Shown piece after piece: positions 5,242 to 5,459 of a stretch of DNA of 5,459 bases (positions are counted from its first letter, which is position 1; each line of letters opens with the position of its first letter). The notes below the pieces were generated by a model that ran no database searches, had not been told where the DNA came from, and was given only the letters and a program-made list of their open reading frames with translations. This stretch comes from Chloroflexota bacterium (GTDB taxonomy: Bacteria; Chloroflexota; UBA5177; JANWHV01). The stretch covers positions 1 to 5,459 of the forward strand of contig JANWHV010000070.1 in NCBI GenBank assembly GCA_025450255.1, given 5' to 3'. The translations under genes and the position numbers were made by a program.

Positions 5242-5459
5242 CTACCATTGGTGCCGCATCAGCAGCGCCTTGAGAGCCGCCTCTTCCGGGCTGCTGCCTT
5301 CCGCCAGCGGCTGCATGTTCGTGACCGTCATGCCAAGCATTTGCCCCGTATACCAATAGGTCGAGTCGTTGAAGGTGGAGCTGAAAAAGCCCGGAGTGCC
5401 AAAGTGCTCGCGGACAAGCGCGCGCAACTGGTCAAGCGTGGGCAACCACACGCACGACC
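5242..5459 (-). CDS. Unrecognised protein, C-terminal part (5' end probably outside window)
   Basis: The frame is open from the right edge of the window to a TAG at 5242-5244. It begins in-window with Ser-Cys-Val-Trp-Leu-Pro-Thr-Leu and ends ALLMRHQW. A GTG at 5451 would give a 69-residue protein, but the frame continues beyond it and no Shine-Dalgarno can be checked, so a start inside or outside the window is equally open. The segment is soluble and mixed alpha/beta in look: an amphipathic helix (LPTLDQLRALVREHFG), an aromatic middle (FNDSTYWYTG) and a short acidic helix (SPEEAALKALLMRHQ). The layout, WLPTLDQLR followed by SPEEAALKAL, resembles small uncharacterised proteins, but I cannot name a family. 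It lies 53 bp upstream of the ParB-like gene on the same strand and may share its transcript. Confidence 0.6.
   Translation of the reverse strand, partial: SCVWLPTLDQLRALVREHFGTPGFFSSTFNDSTYWYTGQMLGMTVTNMQPLAEGSSPEEAALKALLMRHQW

Overview
This is a GC-rich bacterial chromosomal window carrying ordinary, tightly packed genes. I see no mobile element, CRISPR array, tRNA or rRNA. All genes except the fragment at the left edge lie on the minus strand. The lineage cannot be fixed from the sequence alone. The ParB/Srx-fold protein with its characteristic C-terminal half, the form of Lgt and the metallophosphoesterase subtype together resemble proteins I associate with Chloroflexota and other deep-branching Gram-positive-type lineages. 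That is an inference from remembered family patterns, not a search result.

Layout in the direction of minus-strand transcription, right to left: (1) the C-terminal end of an unrecognised protein, cut by the window edge; (2) a 53-bp gap with a GC-rich hairpin; (3) a ParB/Srx-fold protein with a DGHNR motif; (4) a calcineurin-like metallophosphoesterase whose ATG overlaps the previous stop (ATGA); (5) a gap of roughly 100 bp; (6) a small two-helix membrane protein; (7) an MBL-fold hydrolase whose ATG overlaps the previous stop (TAATG); (8) a gap of about 270 bp with a candidate promoter and a short repeat pair; (9) lgt, prolipoprotein diacylglyceryl transferase; (10) an RNase Z-like MBL-fold hydrolase whose ATG overlaps the lgt stop (ATGA). 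The last gene runs tail-to-tail into the plus-strand EamA/DMT transporter fragment, and their coding ends overlap by 17 bp.

The stop/start overlaps define three two-gene translationally coupled pairs: ParB-like with phosphoesterase, membrane protein with MBL hydrolase, and lgt with RNase Z-like hydrolase. They also move two starts inward from the longest open frames. Only Lgt has a well-defined pathway, lipoprotein maturation at the cytoplasmic membrane. The three metal-dependent hydrolases have recognisable active sites but unknown substrates. The points most worth a second look are Lgt signature residues that differ from the usual consensus together with a long hydrophilic tail, a Cys-rich insertion and a DxE first motif in the phosphoesterase, and the kinase-like DGHNR motif in the ParB-fold protein. 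I did not find convincing evidence of a new multi-gene system.
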